Assembly (NCBI RefSeq): GCF_001015195.1
Contig: NZ_LDES01000074.1
Coordinates: forward strand, 20,219 to 84,218
DNA from: Sphingomonas sp. Y57
GTDB taxonomy: Bacteria; Pseudomonadota; Alphaproteobacteria; Sphingomonadales; Sphingomonadaceae
Length of the DNA stretch: 64,000 bases
Direction of reading: 5' to 3'
How positions within the stretch are numbered: position 1 is the first letter of the stretch; the number at the start of each line of letters is the position of its first letter. Under the pieces are notes generated by a model. That model was not told where the DNA came from, made no database searches, and saw only the letters and a list, made by a program, of their open reading frames with translations. Made by a program: the position numbers and the translations under genes. This document shows positions 1 to 11,223 of this stretch, piece by piece.

Positions 1-1203
1 GTGGTGACCGGCGCTGGTCGCGAGCAGGTCGAGGCGTTCGTCGCACCGCTCGGTGTCGAGGTGGTGATGCAGGAGCCGCAGCTCGGCACCGCCCACGCCG
101 TCCAGCAGGGCGAGGCGGCGCTCAAGGATTTCGACGGCGACGTCCTGATCCTCTACGGCGACGTGCCGCTGGTCCCGGCCGGGACGATCCGCCGGATGCT
201 CGACCGGCTGCAGGCCGAGGATGCCCCGGTCGCGGTCGTGCTCGGCTTCCGGCCCGACGACGCCCTCGCCTATGGCCGCATCCTCGCACGCGGCGACGGC
301 ACGATCGACGACATGGTCGAATATAAGGACGCAACCACCGAGCAGCGCGCGATCGACCTGTGCAATTCGGGGCTGATGGCGGTGCGCGGCCGCGAGCTGT
401 GGCGGCTGCTCGCCCAGGTCGGCAACGACAATGCCGCCGGCGAATATTATCTGCCCGACATCGTCCGCATCGCGCGGGCCGAGGGCGGCCGCTCAGTCGT
501 GGTCGAGGCCGAGGCCTGGGAGGTCGCCGGGGTCAACAGCCGCGCCGAGCTGGCTGCAGTCGAGGCCGAATGGCAGCGCCGCCGACGCCTCGCCGCGATG
601 GCCGACGGCACCACGCTGATCGCGCCTGAGACGGTGTGGTTCAGCCACGACACCGTGATCGGCCGCGACGTGGTGATTGAACCGCATGTCTTCTTCGGGC
701 CGAAGGTGACGATCGCCGACGGCGTCACCATCCACGGCTTCAGCCATATCGAGGGCGCCACCGTGCATGGCGGCGCGGACATTGGCCCCTATGCGCGGCT
801 GCGGCCGGGCGCGGACATTGGCGAAGGGGCGAAGATCGGCAACTTCGTCGAGGTCAAGAACAGCCGTTTCGGCAGGGGCGCCAAGGCCAACCACCTCTCC
901 TATATCGGCGATGCCGAGGTCGGCGCGAAGGCGAACGTCGGGGCGGGCACGATCACCTGCAACTATGACGGCTTCCTCAAATATCGCACCGTCATCGGCG
1001 AGGGAGCGTTCATCGGATCGAACAGCGCGCTGGTTGCACCGGTGACGATCGGCGACGGAGCCATCGTCGGCGCGGGATCGACCGTCACCCGTGATGTCGA
1101 CGCCGATGCGCTGACCGTCGCGCGCGGCAAGCAGGAAAGCCGCCCCGGCTGGGCGGCGCGCTTCCGCGAGGCGATGAAGATCAAGAAAGCCGCACGCAAA
1201 TAG
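1..1203 (+). CDS. glmU: GlmU, bifunctional UDP-GlcNAc pyrophosphorylase / GlcN-1-P acetyltransferase (5' partial)
   Basis: Makes UDP-N-acetylglucosamine in the cytoplasm: the C-terminal domain acetylates GlcN-1-P and the N-terminal domain adds UMP. About 400 residues are visible against roughly 450 for the family. The frame is open to base 1 and the N-terminal nucleotide-binding loop is missing, so the true start lies upstream and the GTG at base 1 is not it. Seen: uridyltransferase motifs QLGTAHAVQQ and YGDVPLVP, then a left-handed beta-helix of hexapeptide repeats from about residue 205, with RLRPGADIGEGAKIGNFVE, NHLSYIGDAEVG and the acetyl-CoA region GAGTITCNYDG. glmS follows after 77 bases and supplies the preceding pathway step. 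Confidence 0.96.
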   Translation: MVTGAGREQVEAFVAPLGVEVVMQEPQLGTAHAVQQGEAALKDFDGDVLILYGDVPLVPAGTIRRMLDRLQAEDAPVAVVLGFRPDDALAYGRILARGDGTIDDMVEYKDATTEQRAIDLCNSGLMAVRGRELWRLLAQVGNDNAAGEYYLPDIVRIARAEGGRSVVVEAEAWEVAGVNSRAELAAVEAEWQRRRRLAAMADGTTLIAPETVWFSHDTVIGRDVVIEPHVFFGPKVTIADGVTIHGFSHIEGATVHGGADIGPYARLRPGADIGEGAKIGNFVEVKNSRFGRGAKANHLSYIGDAEVGAKANVGAGTITCNYDGFLKYRTVIGEGAFIGSNSALVAPVTIGDGAIVGAGSTVTRDVDADALTVARGKQESRPGWAARFREAMKIKKAARK

Positions 1204-1280
1204 GGATGATTGTCAGCCGCGATTAATAGTGCTTTGAGCACGAGGCGGCGGATGGTCGCGACGAATGCGGGGCGTGGTCG

Positions 1281-3107
<1,827 letters not shown>

Positions 3108-3127
3108 ATTCGCCCGGGCGCCCTGTC

Positions 3128-3153
3128 GTCACTCCCGCCTTCGCGGGAATGAC
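3128..3153. repeat. REP-like palindrome between glmS and the GH16 gene
   Basis: Arms GTCA-C-TCCCGC and GCGGGA-A-TGAC surround a CTTC loop, leaving one mismatch. The element sits between two convergent genes and could stabilise or end both transcripts. No T-tract follows on either strand, so it looks more like the common bacterial CCCGC..GCGGGAATGAC extragenic palindrome than a classical intrinsic terminator. Confidence 0.6.
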
Positions 3154-3188
3154 GGAAAGAGAGGGGAACACGGAAAGAATCCAGCCGA

Positions 3189-5249
3189 TCAGACCACGAA
3201 GTCGGCGGTGCCGATCGACACCGGATCGACCGTGCCGAGATCGACCGCCGAGTCCACCGTGGCGCCGCCACTTCCCGAATAGAAGATGTAGGTGTCGGCG
3301 CCGACCTGCACGGCCGCCACCTCGCCCAGGCCGGGATGGGCGTCGAACAGATGCTGCGCCTCGGCGGCGGCGGCCGACAGGCTGGCCTGCGCCGCGCCGG
3401 TCATGACCGCGGTGGGCCGGAAGCCAATCGACAGCAGATCGACCCCGTCCTGGAAATCGGTGATCCGGTCGGGCGCGGCCAGGGTCGAGGCGCAGCCCGC
3501 GAAGACGAAGTGATCGACCCCCGCCCCGCCGGTCAGCAGGTCGACGCCGAGATCGCCCGACAGGATGTCGTTGCCGTCCCCGCCGTCCAGCGTGTCGTTG
3601 CCCTGCCCGCCGCGCAGATAATCGTTCCCGATCCCGCCACCGACACGATCGTTGCCGAGATTGCCGTTGATGCTGTCATTGCCTTCGCCGCCCCGGATCG
3701 AGTCGTCGTCGGCGCCGCCGTTGATCCGGTCCGATCCATTGCCGCCATCCAGCGTATCGGCGCCGGCATTGCCCTGAAGATAATCGCTGCCGTCACCGCC
3801 ATCGATGCGGTCCGCCCCGTCGGGCCCGCCGTTCGGCGACTGGCCGTAGAGATGGTCGTTACCCGTGCCACCGAAGATCGTGTCGGCCCCGGCCCCACCC
3901 TGGATATTGTCGTGCCCGGCGGTGCCGGTCAGAACATCATCGCCGGCCGGCGCCTGCCCCGGCGCGGAGGGTAGCTCCGACAGCGTATAGGCCCGGACAT
4001 AGTCGATCTTGTAGTCGGTCAGCAGCGATCCCGTCGTCCCCGATGTCACGGCGAGGTTGAGGATCATGTAGAAGGGCTTATGCATGTCGTCCGGGGTAGG
4101 CGCCGTCTTCACGGCGGTCCCGTCGATATACCAGGTCAGCGAATCCTCGGTCCACAGCAGGCCATAGCTGTGCATGCCGGAGGTCGCGCCATCGACGAAG
4201 TTCTTGGTGTAGGACTGGGTATGCGCGCCGGTCTCCTTGGTGTGGAGCGTCTGGAGCGTCTGCTCGTTGCCATAGGCCTCCATGATATCGATCTCGGGAG
4301 GCCAGGAGCCGTCCGCCGGCATCAGCCAGAAAGCCGGCCACGCCCCTTTCTCGGCGGGCAGGTCGAGCCGCGCCTCGAAATAGCCGTAGGTCTGCGACCA
4401 GACGTCGCGCGTCGTGATCGCGCCCGACATATAGTCATAGTTCCACAGCGCGCCCTTCGCATCGGCGGGCATGTCGCTGGCGGTGATCGTGAGCACGCCG
4501 TCGGCGATCCGGAACGGATTGAGGCCGAGTTCCGTGGTGCCGGTCCCCTTGAGCTGAGGATCGACGTAGATCTCCTCCTCGCCGTTGCCGCGCAGCGTCC
4601 GGTTGTCGAGGCCGTTCTTATAGTTGCCACCGCCATACCAGGTCTTCCACGTGCCCCCGCCGTCCTTGCTCCACAGGTCGAAGCTGTTGAACTCATCGGC
4701 GAAGCTGAGCGTCAGCCCCGACCGGTCGAGCGGAAGCTGGAAATTGTCGGCGGTGAAGTCGCCGATCGAGCTGTTCTTGATCGTCACCACGTCCTGGCCG
4801 GACAGGCGCAGCAGGACGTCGCCGCCCTGCTGCGTCATCGCGCCGAGAACGGTCTGGAAGCTCTTGAAACTGGTGAGGCCGGCGAGACGGATGACGTCGG
4901 CGTCGTCCGCATTGCCCGCCTTGAAGTCGTTGATGACGTCGTTGCCCGATCCCGCGCCGAAGATGAAGATGTCCGATCCGCCGCCGCCGGTCAGCGTGTC
5001 GCTGCCGCCGCGTCCCTCGAGCTGGTTGGATTCGCCGTTCCCGACGATCCGGTTGGCGAGCCCGTTGCCTACCCCCGCATAGCCGCCCCAGATTTCCAGG
5101 TTCTCGACATTGTCGGGCAGCACATAATTGGTCTGCGCGATAACCTTGTCGGTGCCACCGCCCACCTGCTCGAAAATATATTTCGGAACCGTACCAATAG
5201 AATATGTATTCGAGGACGAATCCCCGACGATCTCGCCGATATAATTCAT
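3189..5249 (-). CDS. Secreted GH16 glycanase with RTX calcium-binding repeats (ExsH-like)
   Basis: A 686-residue protein predicted to cut a beta-glucan-type exopolysaccharide outside the cell. Residues about 65-105 hold a short RTX-like block (GGSDTLTGGGGSD). Residues about 180-425 are a glycoside hydrolase family 16 domain with the catalytic motif E319-I-D321-I-M-E324 in WPPEIDIMEAYG, preceded by GYFEARLDLP and WPAFWLMP. Residues about 435-580 are glycine-rich RTX nonapeptides (GGxGNDxL type). There is no Sec signal peptide; RTX repeats plus a C-terminal tail point to type I secretion, as for ExsH of Sinorhizobium. No type I ABC/HlyD/TolC set lies beside it. It shares its catalytic region with the GH16 protein at 26712-27626. 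Confidence 0.88.
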   Translation of the reverse strand: MNYIGEIVGDSSSNTYSIGTVPKYIFEQVGGGTDKVIAQTNYVLPDNVENLEIWGGYAGVGNGLANRIVGNGESNQLEGRGGSDTLTGGGGSDIFIFGAGSGNDVINDFKAGNADDADVIRLAGLTSFKSFQTVLGAMTQQGGDVLLRLSGQDVVTIKNSSIGDFTADNFQLPLDRSGLTLSFADEFNSFDLWSKDGGGTWKTWYGGGNYKNGLDNRTLRGNGEEEIYVDPQLKGTGTTELGLNPFRIADGVLTITASDMPADAKGALWNYDYMSGAITTRDVWSQTYGYFEARLDLPAEKGAWPAFWLMPADGSWPPEIDIMEAYGNEQTLQTLHTKETGAHTQSYTKNFVDGATSGMHSYGLLWTEDSLTWYIDGTAVKTAPTPDDMHKPFYMILNLAVTSGTTGSLLTDYKIDYVRAYTLSELPSAPGQAPAGDDVLTGTAGHDNIQGGAGADTIFGGTGNDHLYGQSPNGGPDGADRIDGGDGSDYLQGNAGADTLDGGNGSDRINGGADDDSIRGGEGNDSINGNLGNDRVGGGIGNDYLRGGQGNDTLDGGDGNDILSGDLGVDLLTGGAGVDHFVFAGCASTLAAPDRITDFQDGVDLLSIGFRPTAVMTGAAQASLSAAAAEAQHLFDAHPGLGEVAAVQVGADTYIFYSGSGGATVDSAVDLGTVDPVSIGTADFVV

Positions 5250-5378
5250 GAATGCCCGCCTGCTCGCATGCGCAATGCCATGAAGTAGGACAGTTTACGA
5301 ATTCTAAAAGTAGATCGGGAGTGAAATAACTTTGAACGACCTAAGGAATATTACGGAATTGGGACGACCACTCTTTTT

Positions 5379-6548
5379 CTAGCGCGAGACCAGGCGACTG
5401 ACTTCGGCGGCGGCGGCGAAGCCCGCCTCACCCGCAAATGTGCCGATCCGGCCGAAGGGAGTTCCCGGATCGCAGAGGTGCCAGAGGAGATGACGGCGCT
5501 TCGGCCAGGCGATTGCGGGGTCCTCCGGCGACAGGCTCATCGCGGCAAGCGTCTCCGTGGCCAGCGACCGCATGGGCCGCCGGACGGGCGCCGCCGGCAG
5601 CGGGACCGGCAGCAGCGTCCCCGCACAATCCCAGGCAAAGGCGAGGAGGTGGCGGATGCCCTGCGCCCGCGCGACCACGTCGAGCACATGGCGTTCCTGT
5701 TCGGACATGGCGAGAAGCTGGGCCGCGAGGTCGGTAAGGTAGCGCAGCGAATGCTCGCGATGGAACGCCGCCTTGACGAAGCCGATCGCGGCGAGAAGGC
5801 AAGCGTGGATCGGGGACAGCACCGGGACCGCCGTGCTGCCGAGCACCATCCGGCGGCCATTGCCGATATAGGAGGCCAATTCGCGCGGAGCCGGGCAGCC
5901 CGGCTGCTGGACGCGATGGTGGAGATCGACGGTGGCGAGCGAGCGGCCGGGCGGCAGAAAATGCTGCTCGCCCAGATAATGCAGCCACCAGCGGCTCTCG
6001 CAGCGATCGGCCGGCGCGTAGCCGAGCGAGCGCAACACCCCCGCCGCACGATCATAGTCGTGGCGATCGACCAAGAGATCGAGATCCGACGAGGGGCGGG
6101 TGAAATAATCATCATAAAGGGCGCGGAGCAGCAGCGGTCCCTTCAGCACGACAAAACCGATCGAGGCGGCGTCGAGCGCCCCGCTCACCCGTTGCACCGT
6201 CGACAGGTTCACGCTGTTGATCATCAACGATCGCTGGCGAAACGCCTTGATCGCCACACCGACCCTCGGCGGGGCGGCTATACCGCTGACAAGGAGGCCG
6301 CGCTGGACCTGGGCGAGCAACCGGCCGCGCGCCGCCATGCCGATCAGTTCATCCCAGTCGAACCGGTCATCCCGCGGGGGCATCGGCCGGGCGACCCCGT
6401 CGAGGGCGCTTCCGAGCAATGAGAGCAACAGGGCATGCTCGGCTCTGCGATCGATCCCGGTCGTGGCGGCCTCTGTCGCCGCGGCCCGATCGAACGAATT
6501 ATCGAGCGCGGGCGCAAGGCCGCCGACGGGGATCGGTTCACTCGCCAT
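5379..6548 (-). CDS. Lasso-cluster nucleotidyltransferase family protein
   Basis: A 389-residue protein of the uncharacterised NTP_transf_5-like nucleotidyltransferase family. Seen: LKGPLLLRALYDDY followed by RPSSDLDLLVD (D155 and D157), the GPxxL...DxDLLV signature in which paired Asp residues bind metal. The start is the ATG at 6548, which overlaps the exporter stop by 11 bases; an open frame further upstream lies entirely inside the exporter gene. It is last in the lasso operon. Family members occur in phosphorylated-lasso clusters, and as I recall one (pseudomycoidin PsmN) further decorates the phosphorylated peptide. Its activity here is inferred from context. Confidence 0.82.
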   Translation of the reverse strand: MASEPIPVGGLAPALDNSFDRAAATEAATTGIDRRAEHALLLSLLGSALDGVARPMPPRDDRFDWDELIGMAARGRLLAQVQRGLLVSGIAAPPRVGVAIKAFRQRSLMINSVNLSTVQRVSGALDAASIGFVVLKGPLLLRALYDDYFTRPSSDLDLLVDRHDYDRAAGVLRSLGYAPADRCESRWWLHYLGEQHFLPPGRSLATVDLHHRVQQPGCPAPRELASYIGNGRRMVLGSTAVPVLSPIHACLLAAIGFVKAAFHREHSLRYLTDLAAQLLAMSEQERHVLDVVARAQGIRHLLAFAWDCAGTLLPVPLPAAPVRRPMRSLATETLAAMSLSPEDPAIAWPKRRHLLWHLCDPGTPFGRIGTFAGEAGFAAAAEVSRLVSR

Positions 6549-8379
6549 GCGATACGGGTCTTGTGGCGCCCGCGGCTGATGCACGGCCAACCCGCGGCGG
6601 TGGAAAGGGAACGACGCTTGCGATCTCGTCCGGGCCGCAGACACGGGCGCGACCATTGTCGAGCTGTATGACCTGGTCGGCAATCGCATTGATGCGGGCG
6701 CGATGGGCGATGACCAGTATCGCCATCGTCCCGCGCAACTGTTCGAGCGAGCGGATGATGAGAGCTTCGTTATCCTCATCCAGCGCGCTGGTAGCCTCGT
6801 CGAGGATCAACAGGTTCGGACGGCGCAACAGCGCGCGGGCGAGCGCGATGCGCTGGCGTTCGCCGCCCGAAAGGCGGATGCCGCGATCGGCGACGACGGT
6901 GTCGAGCCCGGCGGGCATGCGCGCGACGAAGCCGGCCGCACCGCTCGCCTCCAGCGCTGCCCACATCTGCGTCGCATCGGCGCTAGGCGCGGCGACGGCG
7001 AGGTTGGCGGCGATACTGTCGTTGAGCAGGAAACCATCCTGGGGGACATAGGCCACCCGCTCGCGCCAGGCGCGCAGGCCGCAGCGGTCGAGCGGCCGGC
7101 CATCGAGCAACACCCTGCCCGTACTCGGTTCGACCAGCCCCATCACCATGTCCGCCAGGGTCGTCTTGCCGCTGCCGGATGGACCGGCGATCGCGGTGAT
7201 CCGGCCCGCCGGGATCGCAAAGCTGACGTCCTGAAGAACCGGCAAGCCGCCCGCGCCATAGTCCATGCCGACCCGGTCGAACCGGATCTCGTGCCGCAGC
7301 GGGGGAACGGCGACGAGGTCAGCTCCCTCCGTCTTCTCGCGATCGGCTTCGAAGCGCGCGATCAGCCGGCGTGAATCCTGCCAGGCCGGAAGGTGCGACA
7401 GGAGCTGCTGGAGCGAATCCTGGATCATGTTGAAGCGGGGACCAATCCGCACGAACAGGAACAACAGCACGGCGATCCGCGCCAAAGGCAAATGCAGCAC
7501 GGCCACCGAGACATGGATGAAGCCGACCGCCGCGACCGTACCGACGAGCTGGAACAGCAGCGTGCCGTTGGCGGTCGCGCGAGCGAAGCGAAGCATCTCC
7601 TCGCGCACGTCGCGGAGCATCGCCTCCAGCCGGGCGGCATAGCCCGCCTCGGCATTGAAGGCCTTGGCGACCTTCATGCCGGTAAGGAATTCGGAAATCA
7701 TATGCTGCTGGTCGGCGAGCGAGGCGCCGAGCGTCTCGCCGAAGCGTGTCGCCCTGCGGCGGACCGGATAGAGCGCGAGCAGCACCGCGCCGCCGACGCC
7801 GACCGCGAACAACGTCATCACCGGTGAGATCGCCGCGGCGAGCACCGCATAGATCGCCACCATGACCAGCGCCTGCAACAGCAACAGCAGGTTGTAGACG
7901 GCGGCGCGAACCCGCTCGACATCGCCGGTCAGTGCCTGCTGGAGATCGGCGGCCCGGCTCGCGGCGACCCGGGTCCAGCGCGCCGCTCCGATCGCGCGGA
8001 ACAGCCGTAACCGGATGGCATCGACACAGAGCTGCATCATCCGAGCGACATGAATTGCCTTGAACCGGGTGAGGACCGCCTGCGCGATCACGAAAGCCAG
8101 GAAGCAGCCGAGCAGCGGCAAGAGCGTGAGCCGCGTGCCCGGATCGAACAGATGCCCGATCAGAGGCAAGCCCGCCATCGACACACCGCCGCCCGTTCCG
8201 CCCGCAAACTGGAGCAGCGGGATCAACAGCAAGATGGAGACGCCTTCGGAGAGACTGCCGAGCAGCAGCAGGACGAGCGCAGTCATCCCCCGACCGCCGC
8301 TGCGGCGCAGGACGAAACCGGCGAAATCGACGATCGGGCCGATCGTCGTCGACCGCCTCCCATCGGGATCGCCCCGCAT
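6538..8379 (-). CDS. Lasso peptide ABC exporter (LarD/McjD type)
   Basis: A 613-residue half-transporter. The N-terminal half carries several hydrophobic segments of an ABC exporter membrane domain, from about residue 33 to 330. The C-terminal nucleotide-binding domain has Walker A GPSGSGKTT, signature LSGGERQR, Walker B LLILDEATSALDE and a switch His in VIAHRAR. The start is the ATG at 8379, two bases from the kinase stop and preceded by GGGAGCG; earlier starts would sit inside the kinase gene. Such exporters pump the mature lasso peptide out and give immunity. It stands where many proteobacterial clusters instead carry an isopeptidase and TonB receptor, suggesting export rather than recapture. 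Confidence 0.9.
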   Translation of the reverse strand: MRGDPDGRRSTTIGPIVDFAGFVLRRSGGRGMTALVLLLLGSLSEGVSILLLIPLLQFAGGTGGGVSMAGLPLIGHLFDPGTRLTLLPLLGCFLAFVIAQAVLTRFKAIHVARMMQLCVDAIRLRLFRAIGAARWTRVAASRAADLQQALTGDVERVRAAVYNLLLLLQALVMVAIYAVLAAAISPVMTLFAVGVGGAVLLALYPVRRRATRFGETLGASLADQQHMISEFLTGMKVAKAFNAEAGYAARLEAMLRDVREEMLRFARATANGTLLFQLVGTVAAVGFIHVSVAVLHLPLARIAVLLFLFVRIGPRFNMIQDSLQQLLSHLPAWQDSRRLIARFEADREKTEGADLVAVPPLRHEIRFDRVGMDYGAGGLPVLQDVSFAIPAGRITAIAGPSGSGKTTLADMVMGLVEPSTGRVLLDGRPLDRCGLRAWRERVAYVPQDGFLLNDSIAANLAVAAPSADATQMWAALEASGAAGFVARMPAGLDTVVADRGIRLSGGERQRIALARALLRRPNLLILDEATSALDEDNEALIIRSLEQLRGTMAILVIAHRARINAIADQVIQLDNGRARVCGPDEIASVVPFPPPRVGRASAAGATRPVSHGE

Positions 8380-8380
8380 C

Positions 8381-9352
8381 TCAACGCTCCCCAAGGAGGG
8401 CGCGGACGAAGGCCACGGTTTCGCAAAGCCGGTCCAGGCCGATCGGCACATGGAGCCGGGACACTCGCGCCGTGCGAGCGAGTCGGGCGCAGCGCTGCAG
8501 GTGCCCGGCTTCCGCCTCCCCTTCCAGTACAGCGCCGCCGAAGCGCGCGATGTAGGAGAAGCGCATGATCGCGCCGAGCGCGTCGAAACCTTCGAGAGGT
8601 TCGGCCATGGGCGTTTCGCCGCCGCGCCGCAGGACGAAGATGTGGTCGGGCCGCACCTGCCGGTGTGAGAAGCCGCCGGCGAGCCGGAACTGGCGCTTGG
8701 GCAGGCTGGCATGGGGCAGCGGCAATGCCTGCGCATCGCCGAGGTCGATCGCGGCCGAGCTTTCCTCGGACAGCTTGAGCTGCGCGAACGCGGGCAGGAT
8801 GCGCGGAACGAGCGGATCGACCAGGTCGATCGCCAGCAGATCGTCGGTCAACAGCCGGTGGCCGGCTTCGATGAAGGCCCCCGCCGTCGTCGACTTGCCT
8901 GCCATCTTGTCGCCGACGAATATCGCGCTCATGCCGCCGACCGCGACCGCGCTGGCATGAAGCACCAGTGCTCCGCGCATATGGAGCATCAGGCCGAATA
9001 CCGGGCCCAGCAACGGAAAGGCGAGCAGCGCCGTCGAGATGCCTGGATAGGGCTCGACGTCGATCCGCCCCGCGCCGTGGAAGCGGAAGGCTGCGACGCC
9101 CGGCCAGGCGAGATAGTGGTCGCCAGCCGGATCAAGGTCGATCACCACTCCGCTTCCTTCGAGCGGCAGCGGGCGGCCGCAGGGCTCGAGCCGGATCGAA
9201 AGATCGGCCTCGCGGCCGGTCAGTTCGGAGGGGGACAGTTCGGGGAGCGGGATGTCTGACCGGATCGACAGCCCGAATGCGAAATACTCGGTCGCGGGCG
9301 GCCCCTGAAGGGTCGCTGCATCGCCAAATTCCTCCGGGCTGAGCTTCCTCAT
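8381..9352 (-). CDS. HprK-like lasso peptide kinase
   Basis: 323 residues, similar to the kinase core of HPr kinase/phosphorylase. Seen: LHASAVAVGG (His132), P-loop GDKMAGKSTTA (Gly147-Thr156) and LLTDDLLAID (Asp170, Asp171), the order expected for HprK-type kinases. There is no HPr-binding regulatory context: the gene overlaps the C gene by ATGA and is followed at once by the exporter. Kinases of this family in lasso clusters (paeninodin type) phosphorylate the C-terminal Ser side chain of the precursor. The precursor here ends in Ser, which fits. The substrate is inferred, the fold is clear. Confidence 0.87.
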   Translation of the reverse strand: MRKLSPEEFGDAATLQGPPATEYFAFGLSIRSDIPLPELSPSELTGREADLSIRLEPCGRPLPLEGSGVVIDLDPAGDHYLAWPGVAAFRFHGAGRIDVEPYPGISTALLAFPLLGPVFGLMLHMRGALVLHASAVAVGGMSAIFVGDKMAGKSTTAGAFIEAGHRLLTDDLLAIDLVDPLVPRILPAFAQLKLSEESSAAIDLGDAQALPLPHASLPKRQFRLAGGFSHRQVRPDHIFVLRRGGETPMAEPLEGFDALGAIMRFSYIARFGGAVLEGEAEAGHLQRCARLARTARVSRLHVPIGLDRLCETVAFVRALLGER

Positions 9353-11223
9353 GCGGCGGCCTCCCTTTCGACGAAGTCGGTCCAGCCCCCCGAGGCCCGC
9401 TCGCGGCGGTCGAGCCAGACCGCGAGCATCAGTACCCGCCAGACGGCGAACAGCGACGGGCCATCGATCGCGCGGCCCTGTGCCAGCAAGCGGTCGAGCG
9501 CGGCGCGTGCGACGTCCATGTCGACGAAGCGGCCGACTCCTCCCCTGTCGCGGTCGACAAGATCGGCCAGCGCCTCTCTCCGACGCAGCAGCGCATCGGC
9601 GAGGGCCGGTGCGAAATCATATTTGTCCGGCCGCAACCGCACCCGATCAGGCAGCAGCCCGGTCATCGCCTGCCGCAGGACATGTCGGGGCAGGCCATCA
9701 TTCAGCTTGTGGTGCGACGTCAGCGACAGGCAATATTCGACCAGTCGCAGGTCATAGAAGGGGTAGAGGCCCGTAACCCCCGCCGCAGCCGCCATCCGAT
9801 CGAGCAATTCGAAGGAATAGCCCTGCTGCGGCGCGGTCAGCAGTTCGACATGGAGGTCGCGCTCATCATGCCGCGCCGACCGTTTGACCGAATGGTCGGC
9901 GTGGCGTTCCGCCAGGCCGACACGCGCGGCCAGACCGGGCTCAACCAGAGACAACCCCGCGGCATCCTCCGGCGCGGAGGAGCGCAGCCGCGCGTAGAGC
10001 CCGCTCCAATACCGGCGCGCGAGGCGGACATAGCGATTGTGGCTCAGATAAGGCGACAGGATGGACCAGCGCCCGACACCGTAGATGCCGGCGATTCCAG
10101 CGCTTTCCCGCCAGAGCAGCCGCCATTCGCCCCGGGAAGCCAGCTCGTTGAGGCGGCCTAGCCCGTGCGACACCACCTCATCGCCGCCATGGCCATCGAG
10201 CAGACGGGAGAGGCCCGCCACCCGCGCCCGGCGATAGAGGCGGCGCGACAGGCTGGCATTATAGGCAACGAAAGGTCCCTCCTGTTCGTCGATAAGGTCG
10301 GGCAACTCGGCAACCGGATCGTGATCGATGACATCGATGAAGCGCGGGTCGAAGTCACCCCGGTCGATCACCGACTCGATGAACGGACGCTCGTTCCAGC
10401 CGGGCGTCCCGTCCAGCATCAGCGACAAGGTCGGCAAAGGCCGCGACCCCTGTGCCGCCTGGACAGCCACGGATGAGGAATCGAGCCCACCGCTCAGCAT
10501 CACACCGACGCCGTCGCCGCTCGCTCGACGGCGGGCGACAGCCTCGCTGAACAACGCCCGGAACCCCTCGGCGGCGTCAGCACGATCCTCGACCGGCACC
10601 TCCTCGGGATGCCAGTAGCGCACGATCCGCACGCCCCGCGCAGTCAGCGTGAGGCTGTGCCCCGGCGGCAGGCGCCGGATACCGCGATGCAGGGTAACCG
10701 TCCCGTCGGGATAGCCACCAGCCAACAGATCGGCGAGGCCCTGCTCGTCGACCACGTCGCCGATCGCCGGAAGCGCTGTCAGGAAGCGGGTAATGCCGGC
10801 GGCAGCGAAGAACCGGTCGCCGAGTGCGTAATAGAACGGCCGGATACCGAAATGATCGCGCGCGCAGAAGATCGTCCCGGACCGGTCGTCATGGATCACG
10901 AAGGCGAAATCACCGGCCAATCGGCGGACGCAGTCCGCACCCCAGCGCCTATAGGCGGCAAGGATGACCTCGCTATCGGACGAACCGGGGTGCAGCCGCA
11001 ACCCCGCGATCAGGTCACGCCTATTGTCGAGCCGAGCGTCTGCGGCAACAAGCGTGGCGGCGTCGGTCGACCCCGCTATCGGTGCGCAGGCGGCCATTGC
11101 CCAGGATCGGCCCCGTCGCCAGTGGCACGCCCCTCTGGTGCGCAAAGCGGCCTCGGCACGGTCGGGAACAGCATCGGCCACAGGCGCGCCATCACGGCGG
11201 AACAGGGCCGCGAAGCAGCTCAT
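9349..11223 (-). CDS. Lasso cyclase, asparagine synthetase-like C protein
   Basis: 624 residues. Expected to adenylate the core Asp side chain and close the macrolactam with the N-terminal Gly amine. Seen: an N-terminal class II amidotransferase-like domain (to about residue 200) and an AANH/Asn synthetase domain with PP-motif GVMLSGGLDSSSVA (residues 240-253), later FYDLRLVEYCLSL and LLPDRVRLRPDKYDF. The protein begins M-S-C, so Cys is at position 3 and cannot be the mature N-terminal nucleophile; loss of glutaminase function is normal for lasso C proteins. The ATG at 11223 overlaps the B2 stop (ATGA), and the 3' end overlaps the kinase gene by 4 bases. Confidence 0.93.
   Translation of the reverse strand: MSCFAALFRRDGAPVADAVPDRAEAALRTRGACHWRRGRSWAMAACAPIAGSTDAATLVAADARLDNRRDLIAGLRLHPGSSDSEVILAAYRRWGADCVRRLAGDFAFVIHDDRSGTIFCARDHFGIRPFYYALGDRFFAAAGITRFLTALPAIGDVVDEQGLADLLAGGYPDGTVTLHRGIRRLPPGHSLTLTARGVRIVRYWHPEEVPVEDRADAAEGFRALFSEAVARRRASGDGVGVMLSGGLDSSSVAVQAAQGSRPLPTLSLMLDGTPGWNERPFIESVIDRGDFDPRFIDVIDHDPVAELPDLIDEQEGPFVAYNASLSRRLYRRARVAGLSRLLDGHGGDEVVSHGLGRLNELASRGEWRLLWRESAGIAGIYGVGRWSILSPYLSHNRYVRLARRYWSGLYARLRSSAPEDAAGLSLVEPGLAARVGLAERHADHSVKRSARHDERDLHVELLTAPQQGYSFELLDRMAAAAGVTGLYPFYDLRLVEYCLSLTSHHKLNDGLPRHVLRQAMTGLLPDRVRLRPDKYDFAPALADALLRRREALADLVDRDRGGVGRFVDMDVARAALDRLLAQGRAIDGPSLFAVWRVLMLAVWLDRRERASGGWTDFVEREAAA

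Noticed and set aside
1204-1280. glmS ribozyme upstream of glmS
   Set aside because: The gap is only 77 bases, shorter than the ribozyme core, and the ribozyme is known mainly from Gram-positive bacteria.
3530-3930. Tandem repeat DNA that could suggest a CRISPR or satellite array
   Set aside because: The repeats encode RTX nonapeptides in frame and vary in sequence, with no spacers.
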